Origin: Morella rubra
Lineage: Eukaryota; Streptophyta; Magnoliopsida; Fagales; Myricaceae
Direction of reading: 5' to 3'
Assembly (NCBI GenBank): GCA_003952965.2
Contig: CM025854.1
Coordinates: 30,646,883 to 30,710,882, forward strand
DNA length: 64,000 nucleotides
Shown: one piece after another, positions 11,766 to 24,276 of the stretch
How the letters are laid out: every line of letters starts with the position of its first letter
How positions within the stretch are numbered: position 1 is the stretch's first letter
Made by a program: the position numbers and the translations under genes
Notes under the pieces: generated by a model
Told to the model about the DNA's origin: nothing
Databases searched by the model: none
The model's input: only the letters and a program-made list of their open reading frames with translations

Positions 11766-14366
11766 TCAAGATTCATCAATTACAGCAATAGCGGGGCCCA
11801 TCTTCTTCTTCCTCTCACTGAAGCTACGACATGAAATCAAGCTTGGAAGACAACATTGCATGGGCCTAATTGGTTTCTCCTCCATGAAGAGGTCTCCATT
11901 AGCTGTCCTTTCACTACTACATACGGAGTTAGTACCGCAAGGGGTACCATGTGCTGACTTTGGAGGGAGGTCTAGTACAAATGGTTTAACTTCCATCTTT
12001 CCGTTGGCAATGTCCTGGTGGTTGCCCGAGTTATTTAGGACATCAAAATCTTGGCCCTGTCGGATGCTCTCTCGGAAAAGTTCAACAAGTTTCTTCTTCT
12101 TATTTGTTGGGGATGGTTCATCCGTAGAACCAGGAATTGTGTCCTCGAAACGAACTTTGCTGACTCGAGGGCTCTCCTTAGAGAAGTGGTGGTGGACTGG
12201 TGTGTTGCCACGGGATGGGGTAAAATCTGCAAAAGAAACAATGAATAGAACAAATTTGATGGGCCAACAAACTAGTATTTCCACCACGTTTATGTTCTGC
12301 CTTCTTTCTTCCGCGTACAGCTCCGCCACAACAATATACAGTCCCAAGACAATCACCATATCCAAATTATCTTATTCTTGCAAGACAAACTGGCTCTAAA
12401 GCAATTGTATTCTTACCACCATTGACGCTACGAAAATCGTCCTCGGAATCTGACTCTAACCAGGCATGGGAATCAAAAAAAATTTCCTCTTTGCTACCTG
12501 CAAGAAAAACAAGAAAAAAATCATTGAATCTTTATAAGGGCTATGCCAGTTATACATTCTAGATTTAGCAGACAACTCTTTCGTATAAAAGATGGCAAGA
12601 ACATCAAAATGAACCAGTTCCCACAGACTCCACAAGAATAAGTTGGACTCACTTTTTTAACAAATCACAACCTCATATTTTTTATCCTCATCTTGCCGAG
12701 GCGTTCCCCCCCCCCCCCCCCCTCTGTTCTCTTCAACATTCAATTACAAATTTTCCTTTCAATCTAATTTCAGGCTTTTACTGTACTATCTTCTTTCGTC
12801 GTGACTCATCTAAATATGATCCACCCTTCCAAATCCTGTAAAGTCAGTCACTCCATCACTCAGCATCAGGAACAAAACTTGATCCTCAAGAGTCACAACC
12901 ACCGCCACAAGATGCGTTTTATAAGCATGGCCATTACTACATCTTTTTCAAGGGCAGGGACCATCTGAGTAATTAGCTACCTAGAATGACGGACGAGAAG
13001 ATATTCACATCTATTGAAAGCTCCAGACTGGAATGAAAGCAAGGACAAAAACTTCAACCAAATTTCAGTTTCCCAATGAGGCATTTTTGGATTTCAGAGT
13101 CCCTCACGCCACTACAGTTAGGGTTGATTCACATTTAGTCCACCTGCTGTAATATCAAGTTCCCGACAGAACAAGATCCTCATGGGAAAATCTGGGTTTC
13201 TCTCCACATCATATCCACACCTTCTGCACAACAGTTCCAACTTTGTACTGACTGCATGCCATATCTTTGAATTACAGGCGGGGACTATAAGAAAAGCTAG
13301 AAATAACAGAACTTGCCATTTTCAAGCAAAAAGACTGGATACGCATAAAGCCCTGGAAGAGTCGAATCTATTTGCCTTGAAAATTTGCATTTTCTTTGAT
13401 TGTTCTCCATAACAATTAGACCCCATTAGCCAAAAAAAAAAAAAAAATCGCTCACTTGCTATTTGCCATATTGCCCCCGCACAAGAGAAAATTTCTATCC
13501 TCAAAACAGAGAAGTCAATCAATATGCCCAGACTATAAATCCATAGAGGATATCCATATTCATCATCAAAGTAATGCTGGCAGTGCCCTGAATAGCGATC
13601 TCACAGTTAACAATTTGATCTTTTTTACTTTTTTTGAAAAAAATTACAATGGTTTTTTTATTCAATTCCTGATCAATAAATTTCAGGTTTTGCACCATTC
13701 TCAGCGGAGGAACTGCCTACGGATTCTATTTCAAATCCAAATGAGCAAATAATCCGTTCCCTTTAAAGATAACAGAAAGGACTACAGATTTACCACATCC
13801 GATGAAATAATAAAGGCATCTCCACCACCCAAAACATGTCAACTAAGTATAGCTGACATATACACAAGTAGATATCCAGAAGCAATAAAATAAAATCAGG
13901 AAAATGATGTCCTCAACCATATAAAAACAAATATTGTAACCCGGCCATACAGACCCCACACCTGTTTCATTTCTGATTGCTCATCGCTTGGAAAATCCGG
14001 AAAGAAAATACTATCCGATATTGTGACTTTTCTAAATGGTGAGAAACCGAAAAGCAAAAACACATCTCATTTATCGCCTTATATAACTAAATAAAAATGA
14101 ACTCTTTAACGGGAACTGGAAAAGAAAATAACAGTAACAAGGACCATATTCACCGTACCTCCAAAACTTGTGGCTGGCCGAGATGCCGACCACTGAGACT
14201 TAACAGCGACGACGTTGCTATTGTTATTAACCGCAGCGTTCCCATTGGTGTGATTTTCCTTTGTGGGTGAGGGTGGAATCACGAGGTTGCCGTCTTCGGA
14301 GCCAAATGACACTTTGAGGTTCGTAGCCGAGTCCGGGTTTCCGGGCACCGATACACACGAACCCAT
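11766..14366 (-). CDS. At3g27210-like protein of unknown function, N-myristoylation motif
   Basis: Three exons, 14366-14159, 12497-12417 and 12226-11766, in phase, give 249 aa. The N-terminus MGSCVSV has Gly2 for N-myristoylation and Cys4 for possible palmitoylation, so membrane attachment is likely. Middle motifs include IPPSPTKEN, an acidic EEIFFDSHAWLESDSEDDF block, and TPSRGNTP followed by a His-rich stretch. The C-terminal part carries a basic/coil-like KKKKLVELFRESIRQ, a Cys pair (MQCCLPSLISC) and an ERKKKMGPA tail. This order matches the plant family of Arabidopsis At3g27210, whose biochemical role is unknown. The large first intron (about 1.66 kb) contains a poly-C tract. Neighbouring UKL and phytocyanin genes support orthology. 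Confidence 0.88.
12706..12722. repeat. Poly-C tract inside intron 1
   Basis: An uninterrupted run of about 17 C within intron 1 of the At3g27210-like gene. Exact length is prone to sequencing error. Confidence 0.8.
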
Positions 14367-14399
14367 CTCTCTCTCTCCCTCTACTCAAACACCAGTCTG

Positions 14400-17300
14400 A
14401 TCATCACGAACCTATTGAGAAAGCCAATAAGACAGCCTTTGCAGAGAGAGGGAGAGAGAGAGTGGTAGTGGGTGAAGAAGAAGAAAGAGGAAGACGTTTT
14501 TTGGCGTTATGTTGAAGACTTATAATAAAGGGGAGGCTAGAATGGCCGAGAACGTGGCCTTGAAACGGAAGTTACATAATCAAAAAAAAAAAAGAGGTGT
14601 AAGTGTAAGTAGATTTTACAGGGCGTGGGACCTACTGGGTGTACTACTTTTTTCTTCTTCTTTTATTTTTTTCCCTGACTGGTAAGGGAATCGTCGCCTT
14701 TCTAGGGGCTTTTTGGGCCTGTGCTTCCATGTGCAGCTGCCTTAGCAGTATGTGTTGTGGAATTGGATAATTGTTTAAACAATAATGATTGAAATGTGCC
14801 AGTGCAAAATTTGAGGAGAGAAGGGGACATATGAGAGCAGCTAGGGAATCCATAACGAATCCAGCTTGTTTTATGGTGTCAATATGATTATTGAAAAATT
14901 TCGATTAGCATCTGAAGAAATTGATTAAGCGTTAATTCAATGTAATTTTCCTTTTGAATATGAAAGGTATATCTTCGGAAGAAGTAAATCATCCAATCAG
15001 GCGTGGATTTAGGCTGGGATATCTCTTAAATGTCAATAATTTTAGAGCATATATTTTTTGAATAAAAATTTTAAAATTTGAATTAAATTTTTTAAATTTA
15101 TAATCTTGATATTATTTTTACACACATATTAATACAACTTAATATTCTTATTTTTATAAATATTAATGTAATTTAACAATTTTTATACTCATATCAATAA
15201 AACTCTAATATCAATTAAATATTTATATTATATTTAAAATTCTCAAAATTTTACCTTAAAAAAAACATCCACCGTAAAGTAGAGTTTCTCAAATTTTCAT
15301 GTTAGACAGATTTTGGGATCTGAGAGACAGGAAAAAAAAAAGAAGCAAATATGGGGAGGAAGTGTCAAAGAAAGACAGCTAAGACGTGGGAGGCTCACCA
15401 GTCTGGGCCAATTACGCGATGGAGACGCGACTTTGGTGGGAGCTCAAGAAGGTTGACCTCAGTTTCTAGCATGATAATAGAAGTGGGTAATCTAATCGGT
15501 ACTACATTAATCATGCGATCATTATGTTCCATCTCCAAATAAAACATTAAAAAAAAAACAAGCTTAAAGAAAATACCAATAAGAATAAATTCCCACTCCG
15601 GGTTACTCCAGGAATTTCATTGAAAATCAAGTCAAGGAATTAAATTTCTTTGAATCCATTCCACAACTTTGAATCTCATTCTTGATAAACTTTTTTAATT
15701 CGAGCATAAATGTCGTAATTTGTTTGCTCTTTTTTTTCTATTGTTTTCGTATTTCTTCTGGTTCCAAATCCTGCCTATGTGCCTTTGGTCGGCTAACCAG
15801 ACAAGAAGGAGCTAAAATGAGTCATAAGTTACCAAAAATACCATGCACAGAACCGCGGCAGAGCCAAGTTGTGAGCTAGGTACGGCTCAGATGGGTCACA
15901 ATCACCAGTGCGATTTGACAAAAAGACATTATAATTGCAAGATAAAAGTTATAATAAAGGTCGAGACTTATCAACTTGTTGTCATGCTCCACTGATCTCT
16001 CTCTTTCGTCAAGGACGGCTGGTTTTGGGAATTAAACGGGCATCTTGATCAAAAGTTGGTTGAAGGTGAAAACGATGGAATTAATTAACCAGCAGCTTAA
16101 CTAACATTCTCTTATAGGAAGAAGATGGGTAGGTGCTAAAAGATTGGGATTAAGGTAGGGAGATGGCCTGTCCTAAAGTAAACAGTAATTTTAGATGAAC
16201 TAACTCAACGATTCCATGCACCTCATTGGAAAAAAGATAGTTAATTACTTAATTAGTTATCATAATCCATTTTGTGCAGTGAACACGGCCATTGCAGCCA
16301 GGAGCAATAAACTCTTCCAAGTTTGGAACTGAATGCACTTGTATCGCCTTTATTGAGTAACAGTGAAAAAACCCTTCGTTTTCTTGGGAGAAGGGTTTTG
16401 TATCTGTCTCCTCTCTTTTTCTTTTCGCTTTCCCAAGTTCTGTCTGCCTTTTTCCTGAGGTTGGATATGACCTCTGAGATCGCTCGCATTCAGGGCAATG
16501 GGTCTCAGAGTCCATTAATTTCTCTGGAAGGACTTGGAAGAAGAAATATCACGCACACACGCCTTCCTTGAATATGCACGAGGGAATGCATATATGATGC
16601 ATGGAAGGTGGGCTCTGCAAGGCTGGACAAGATGGAAAGTTAGGTGAATATGTAGGGTAGAATTATCTCACTCTGGAAAACACACAAACAGAAATAAATT
16701 GCAGGTTAGGTATTATGATGTATAGAAAAGAAAAGTTTATCGGAATGCAACGTATTCCATGCGCAGCTTGACTTCCTTGAGCCATTATCGCTCTCGAAAA
16801 TATGAAAAAAATTCGCGTGAAGTGTGATGGGGATCTTGACGGTTGCAGTTCAGGAAAAAAGAAGATATGACCAATTTGGTTTTGGAAATTATCCACAAAT
16901 AATGACAACTTAGTCCGTGGTTTGTCACGAGGAATCAGACACCGAAAGGATCCACTACCGTCGATATAGGACAAATTTTGGTGGCCAAATATCCCAGGTT
17001 TATAATCCTCCCAGTTATAATTAAAAGACAATCAACAAAAGGAGCTTTTAAATGTGCTTTTTGCTGAAAACTTTCTCTCAAACTTTTATTTCATCTGGGT
17101 CGTGAAAAACAATTAACACAAAAGTTTTTGTCACATCAATACACTTACCAAACCCCGAGCTAGAACACAAAAATAGAAATAGTTGGCGCAGCGCGTGTGG
17201 CAACACATGGTGCAAGGTGGCTGGGCGTCCATTGCCCACGAGAAGTTAAATAAGAGTGAGGTGGAAGATGTGAACCCACTACGCGTCCAAGAGTGCTTAA

Positions 17301-18600
17301 GGCCAAAAAACAAAGAAAAAGTCTAATTGTTAACGATCCTCACCCAAAGAATAAATGTGTGGTTGTCTTGTAGGCAATAAGCACACCCATGACGCTCTCG
17401 CACACGTCTCTTTCGGGTTGGTTTGAGTCTGATTACCAAATATTTTTAATTTCTTGGGCTGATTAATTTGCAACCCAATTAGTCAATCAATGCTATCTTG
17501 GAATAAGAAAATTTCCTTTTGGTAGCCGCCGTCCACGTGGCCTTGCTGCTTGCTCCCTCTCGTGGCTGGCTTCCCACATACCTTCAAGATAACATTATTA
17601 GTCGAATAATGGAGCTGCCAGATCACCACTCTGAGTCGGTATTAGTTTTACTAGATAAAGCCTAATTGTTAATTTTATTTTACTATTTAAGTTAAATATC
17701 ACTTTTATGTTAATTTGGATGCATGGCAGAACTACCTCGTAGAATTATATTTTAAAATTTAAATTATTTCAAGTGTCGGATCAAGTTATCGCTTGAAGTC
17801 CAAAACCGATATATCTATCGGCCCATCGTGCTAAAAAGGTGGGGAAGGAGCCAGGAGATAGCCCCGCTCGTTTTATCCAAACCCATAAACTTGTACTGTT
17901 CAGAGCTTACGGGTCTAATTAGGCCGGGCTCAAGCTGTAGAGAGTTCAAGCGATATCTGAAGGGCCTAATTGGACTATGCAGAGCTCGTGGATCTAAATT
18001 CCATCAAATTTCAACACGGCGATGAAAGATGAGCTTAACGGTACTTTGCACGCTTCCAAGGTGTACTTTTCGTGTCTTTTCGGTCCTACTTGTTTGGGTC
18101 CGGTGGCGGTGGGTCAAGTGCGAGGAGAGGCACCTTAACTCACCTTCTCGGGTGTTTGTATTTTTGGGTTTCACAGTGCGTTTCCATTGTGTAAAAATAG
18201 AAAGATATTTGGGGCGTTTGTTTTCCCGATAAAGTTATTCTCAAAATTTCGATTTGGAAGTTTTTTTTTCTTTTAAAGCAATTAATTTATGAGTATCTGC
18301 TGATCAGTGTAGTCGGAGCAAACGAATCAGTAGAAAGAAAGGAAGCATTCCATTTAACGACGTTGGATGAGTTCGTCGTTTTGGGGCCAGCGGAGAGGCA
18401 AAATCAGACTTCGCTTTTGAGTCTTTGGTTGCACAGAAAATGACCCCAAAAAAAAAAAGAGGAACCAGAAAAGGAAATGCCATTTAGGTAAGCGAGTAGG
18501 TGAGCAAGCGCGGAATGTCAAATCAGCAGGTCAAAATATTGTTAGCCTATGAAACGACACCGCTTTGTATTCTAGATTCACCAACCCATTTTCGCATTCT
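14400..18600. other. Gene-poor intergenic region
   Basis: Short open frames here lack conserved motifs and are judged random. About 15042-15270 is an AT-rich dispersed repeat related to 51215-51455. CT/GA-rich DNA at 14370-14470 is probably the 5' leader or promoter of the At3g27210-like gene. The end of the interval holds the RPE promoter. Nothing else is supported. Confidence 0.5.
15042..15270. mobile_element. MITE-like AT-rich element, family copy 1
   Basis: Starts TTAGAGCAT and shares an extended pattern (repeated 'aatatTATTTTTAcacaaatatcAATacAaCT' style blocks) in the same orientation with 51215-51455, whose right end reads ATGCTCTAA, the inverse of this left end. A related copy lies at 37640-37825. 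Non-coding. Exact ends and target duplications were not established. Confidence 0.55.
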
Positions 18601-18665
18601 TTTTCCGAGTCTCCGTTCTGTCTCAGGGAGTCTAAGGTGAATCGCAGTTGGGTGGGAAACCGAAA

Positions 18666-21427
18666 ATGGGGGCGTCGGCAAAAATAGCACCATCTATGCT
18701 GTCATCAGACTTCGCCAATTTGGCCTCCGAGGCTAGTCGCATGCTCCGCTGCGGTGCCGATTGGCTCCACATGGACATCATGGTACTCCTAGATCTAACG
18801 CAAATTGTTCTCTTTTGTTTCCCTGTTAATAATACATCCATAGGAACTGATTTCTATTTCGGTTCGTTTTGCAGGATGGGTAGGTTTCACTGCCTCTTTC
18901 AAATTGAGTTCTTGGATGTGGGTTTCGAATTTGCGCTTCTTCTTGTTTTTGTTTTCACCTCTGCTGAATTCTTTTCACAGGTGTCTCAAATGTTAATGCA
19001 TCGATTCAGCTATAGTTGGCTTACTCAAATTTTCCATTGCATTAATATATTACGATGAGCATAAATAATAACTGTTAATGTGTAAAGGGTATTTTATGTA
19101 TTAAAAAGATGCATGGGCTGTTTGAATCTTAAGGACGTTGACACGTTGTTTGCTGCGTTTTTACATGTAAACTTTTTCGCATATTAGCCACCAACTAGTA
19201 GATAAGTTGTGTACTTATATATGTTTCGTTTATGTTTGTTCATAAAATACTTCCTCGCCCCTAAAAAAACAATGTATCTATGCAATGGTCTCATTGGTAT
19301 TAATATCTCGTTCTATAAGATCGGGATATCATGTCTGTTCATACGCTGGTTTTAGTTGGTAGTTGCGATTGTGAAGGACAGGGCCGTAAATGTGTATAGT
19401 GGAGAGTGGACGTTCTCTATAGTGGACTGTGCGGCTTTAGCTCCTGTCTACACTTGTTTGCTAGAATTCAGTATTATTGGTGCATAACTCGGATAGTTCT
19501 TGGGTACAAATTATGCTGAATATCTGGCCATCGTTGCTTGTGATGATTGGATATTCGCTGGAAATACTCGAGGAATGTGTCATATGATCTTCGCCGCATG
19601 TCAACTGGTTGTTTTACATTTGTGACTGGTGAATTCTTAATTGTAATTTTTACCCTCTTCTGCAGGCACTTTGTCCCAAATCTAACTATTGGTGCTCCAG
19701 TCATTGAGAGTTTGAGAAAGCACACTACGTAACATCTTTTTTGCTCCTTAGCTTCAAATATATTTGAAATGTAATTTTCTTGGCTGCAACTCTAGTGCCA
19801 TAACTAGATGAAGTTTTGGCTTTCATCTGTCAGGGCCTATCTGGATTGCCACCTCATGGTCACTAACCCTCTTGATTATGTTGAGCCTTTGGGAAAAGCT
19901 GGTGCTTCTGGTTTTACATTTCATGTTGAGGCATCCAAGGGTTAGTTATGATGTGCCGCTTGTGTTGTTGCTTTATTGTTTTGAATTACCTTCTGTTCTA
20001 TTTGATTATATTTTTCTTATTCGACCAAAGGTTTCTTATGGTGTTTCTTGCAGAAAATTGGCAAGAACTCGTCCAAAAAATTAAGTCCAAGGGCATGAGG
20101 CCTGGCGTGGCATTAAAGCCTGGAACGCCCATTGAAGAAGTTTATCCTCTGGTATGTCTTCCTCTGATTCTCATGTTCTTAGATTGTTTTGTCTGATTCT
20201 GTATTGTACAGAATAAACTATATATCCTGAGGGCTTTAGTCTTACCAAGATGGCCCTAGGTTTTCTGGTGCTGATGTATAAACTATATCATGTATTGTAC
20301 TTTTGTGGAAAATTCTAAGATGATATTTTTGCCCCTTAATGCACAGATTGAAGGTGAAAATCCTGTGGAATTGGTCCTTGTAATGACTGTAGAACCTGGA
20401 TTTGGTGGACAAAAGTTCATGTCAGAAATGATGGAAAAGGTTTCGTTACCATTTGTAGTTCTTCCTGTGACCTGCATCTCTTGGTCATTGTCTTGACTGT
20501 TTCTCTTGTTTTCTTTACCCAGGTCCGAGTGCTAAGAAAGAAGTACCCATCACTTGATATAGAGGTCAGTCAATCTTTTCTTTGCTTGCTATTTATAACT
20601 TTGTGCTGGTAAGTGTGATTGTTTTCCTCCTGGGGTTATAGGTAACTTATTGTTTCTAGTTACTGTGCTGGTAATGTTATTTTCAAGATTATCCGTTCTC
20701 TGTGTTGTCTACTTGTTCAGCATAACCACGAAAATCCTGTTACTGTGCTGGTAATGTAATTTTCCTCATTAGCGGCGCTTTGTGTTGTCAATTTGTTCAG
20801 TGTAGCTAGTAGAATCCCGTTTTAATGCGGAACTTTAGAAAGTGATGGGAACTCTGAAACTTTATATGCTTTTTTTTTTTTAAGGTTTATAGATGTTTCG
20901 GTTACACTGGATTCATTGTTTTCCTGTGGGTGAGAGTTGTATACGGTTTCCTAGAAGTTCTGTTTCATTCATTCTTTGGAACTATACAAAAATCTTCTAA
21001 TTTTTAGGCTTCCTCCTGTTTCCGTGGCTTTAATATCCTCTGAATTGTAAATCTCCCAAAGCTCTTTTTGGCAAGACGTCCATTTTTTTGGTTCTTGATT
21101 CCATCGAGCCTTCTGGATTGCATATCTGTAATGTCTCCGTACTGTGTGGTAAACAGAATGGCTCTAACCTATACGTAAGACTGGTCAATGTTTGGATTTC
21201 TGTGTCTTTGGCCTTTGGGTCTCTGTTTCTCTGAAGCGACCACTAACTGAAACGTGTAACCTATTTTGCAGGTTGATGGTGGTTTAGGGCCTTCCACCAT
21301 TGATGCGGCAGCTTCAGCCGGAGCAAACTGCATTGTCGCGGGAAGTTCTGTGTTTGGAGCTCCGGAGCCAGCCCAAGTGATATCCCTTATGAGGAAGAGT
21401 GTAGATGAAGTCCAGCAAAACATTTAA
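18666..21427 (+). CDS. RPE: Ribulose-phosphate 3-epimerase, cytosolic
   Basis: Interconverts ribulose 5-phosphate and xylulose 5-phosphate in the oxidative pentose phosphate pathway. Eight exons: 18666-18782, 18875-18879, 19666-19728, 19834-19940, 20054-20151, 20347-20439, 20523-20564 and 21272-21427; 226 aa. There is no transit peptide, and the start [12 protein letters not shown] aligns with cytosolic isoforms; an in-frame ATG at 18648 adds six residues but is less likely. TIM-barrel active-site residues are present: Ser10, His35 and Asp37 (LHMDIMDG), His68 (DCHLMV) and Asp177 (VDGGLG). The second exon is only 5 nt (GATGG); without it the DG of MDGHF is missing and the frame breaks. Polyadenylation-like AATAATAAA follows about 90 bp after the stop. 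LYK2 lies downstream on the same strand. Confidence 0.95.
18875..18879 (+). other. RPE: 5-nt micro-exon of RPE
   Basis: GATGG flanked by a pyrimidine-rich acceptor (GTTTTGCAG) and a donor (GTAGGT). It joins exon 1 (ending ATG at 18782) to exon 3 (starting G at 19666) and yields MDGHFVPN, the invariant epimerase sequence. Confidence 0.88.
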
Positions 21428-21439
21428 CAGAGTAGAAGG

Positions 21440-24100
21440 AAAATACGTCGCGATTGGATTGTTTACAACGGATTTATTGTGTACTTATTGATGTGTTTGA
21501 TGAGCTAAAATTCCGAGAAAATAATAAAAAGTTTTGAGTTGTTCGTCTCATTTATACGATATCTGATTCTCTAGGGAACTTGCAAATGACGTGTAATAAG
21601 CCTAGAAAATAAAAAGGGTTTGTAATAAATTTTTAGAGTTAATTAAACTTTACACTTAGATGGTTTGAAGGCCTTCGCACTTTGTATTTTGTACTCCGTT
21701 CTTTAAATTATGATATATTTTACTCACATGGTTTTGGATTTTTTCGATTTGTATTCTACTGTTTATTTATCTATTCAAATGAATTGAAATTTCAATCACT
21801 TGGCTCATTTGTTATTTTGTCTCTAATATTTAAAAAAGATTAATTATATTTTACTCACATAGTTTAGAGGTTTGATTTTGTTTTGTTTTTTTTTTTTTTT
21901 TGAGACATTTTGCACTTAACGTATTTTGCAGCGGTTGTTTTTGCACCCGGGTTGACACTTACACCAGCCCTTGCCTTGGTTTCTATCAAATGGGCTTGCC
22001 TCTGTGGGAAGCCATTTTTCCTTTACGTTGTCAGGAGACATGAATGTTAAGGCTAAAGATGTAATGAATCCTAATAAGATGTAATGGATGCACATTCCTC
22101 TTGAATACAAGAAATATTAGGCATTCGTCTGTAGACATGATGGCCCGGGCCAATGGTAAAAAGCGTCAGCTGGGGATGCCTTGGCCTCATCCCAGAGGTC
22201 ATCAGGTTCTCTAGAAACCATTTGACTAGCTCAACTTCACCCAAATCTGGGGCCCGGCCGGGATATGGTCGGTTGTTTTTATTTCTCTGGATCAGTATCT
22301 GTCAGTGTTTCCTTATTACATAAGGAACAAACTGTGTGATTATGTATTTAAATTCCCCTTACTTTGGATTAGCTTTTCGGAGAAAGACAAGTACAAAGTT
22401 GAGCTACAGGTCGGTCCTGCTTGCACCCCTGAACATATGAATTCGCCTTGTGCCGTGCAGCCGCTTCTTCCTCGAAAGATTCATTCTAGACATCGTCCAA
22501 ATTCCATTTCTACAATTTGAAAAAGAGTTTCTGGGAACTAAGATCGGTGGTCGGCACGTGCTATCACGTGAATGAAATCCAAGGTTCGAGGCAAAAATAC
22601 CATTGTTGCAAGATACAGAACAGGAGGAACGAATGCTCACCTTTATAACACACTGTTTCCACTGTATTATATTAAAACCCAACCTTATTCGTGGACAATT
22701 ATCCTCTATTTTCGGTTCCTTGGTAGCTGGATCCTCAGAAAAATTCTTTTACCTTTGGTCATCCACTGATTCTTCCTCCTCTTGGAGATTTTTGGAACTG
22801 GAGCTCTGTTAAACATAAAAAAATCGAAAAAAAAATCTACCGAATCCTTCAATTTTTGGGCCAGGAAAGAAGCTACTGGACTCTTAACATGATGGCATTG
22901 GTGCCCGATGCCCACCTTCTGGTCTCAAACTCTCAGGGATGTGTAAAAAGGCCACCGTTCTTTCATCTCTATCCAATCTCACGAATTTTTCCAATTGGAA
23001 GAGCTGAAGGGAGGGTTCCCAACTCCCCTTTGTCACCCTTCTGATCCGCAATGTACGGGCAGGTCTCAATGTCTCATGTGTTTAATACGTAATTGGGTTG
23101 TAATTGTTACAATTTAGTAATATTAACCCTAGTTCTGCGGTATGCTAGAAACTAGAAAGATCAAGTTGATCCGTCGGGACGAATGAAACTTGAAGCGTGT
23201 GATAGATTGGATGTGGCGGTGCCTGTCAACTTAGGATATTCATGGCCAATACGACCTGTCAATCCCTAGCATCTCTTTTCGTGCCTCAGCTTTTACCCTG
23301 CATTGGCGTCTCCTCGACTGTTTTGGATATTATCCTCTTCTTCGCACTTACCACATTTTCCAAAATCTGCATCATTTCTATCCACACCGCTTGGCAAACC
23401 ATGCATGCATTCTTGTTTTCATGATAATATTCTTTGTACGTGATTCTTTTCATGTACCTTAAGAAAACGACGCTAGTTTTTTTTCTTCTTAAAAATTTAA
23501 AAATAATGAACGAGTTACCCTTCTTTCTAAAGGTGCGGGCCACTTGATATGAAGGCCGAAATCATAGCAGGTGGAAGCTTCGGAAAAGTCGCAGAGGTGG
23601 ATTTTACTTTCTGCACTTCCGACGAAAATCGCTGCGTTACATGTTTCCACGTGCCTCAATGACCAAAATATGTGTCAATGTGCTCACGAATGTATGCAAA
23701 TCGCCATTACTTCTCCCATCAAAGCCTGGCGAGAGCCATGCAATAAGGGGATCTGCTTAAACTCTCGATACCTCAGTTTTTGCTTGGCCTCGAGTCGATC
23801 CTAACCTCCAGCAGGAAGTTGGGCTTCAGGGTTCTGGCTAAACATATACTTAAATACTTTTAAATGAAATGTACAACATGTTGAGGTTGTACCTTTTAGT
23901 GGTGGGTTCTGTCAAAGCACAATTAGGAGGGGACTAGCTAACAAACGTTGCCATGCATTTAAAAGGAAGTAGACAAGTCTCCTGAAGTGATTGAGAGCGG
24001 CGACACTGATTACTGGCAAACACAACTACGGAAAGACAGCCAATGGTAAGAGAATATCAAATCAAGCACAAGGGGGTTAGCCAAACAGCTCGAATTAATT
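21440..24100. other. Intergenic, RPE to LYK2
   Basis: Begins with the RPE 3' region. The rest holds poly-T runs (about 21887-21901) and short open frames without recognisable motifs. No gene supported. The last few hundred bases are the LYK2 promoter. Confidence 0.55.
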
Positions 24101-24104
24101 AGAG

Positions 24105-24112
24105 TATAAATA
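24105..24112 (+). promoter_or_regulatory. TATA box of LYK2
   Basis: TATAAATA about 170 bp upstream of the chosen LYK2 ATG. Transcription starting about 30 bp downstream would lie beyond the in-frame ATG at 24118, which argues against that longer start. Confidence 0.6.
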
Positions 24113-24276
24113 TAGGATTGCTTTGCCAACCCCAAGAATCCAGCCCAAGAACAGCTTTGGAGGACTTTTTATTTTTAACACCCACTGTATGGATCCAAAA
24201 TATTCACTATCTCAAAGTGAGAAAGCTCTTTATTTTTAATCGTCCTTTTCTGTGTGGAAGTGAGTGTTACAAGGCC

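Noticed and set aside
24118-24276. Longer LYK2 start at 24118
   Set aside because: The ATG lies almost on the TATA box, and the added 53 residues would bury the signal peptide.
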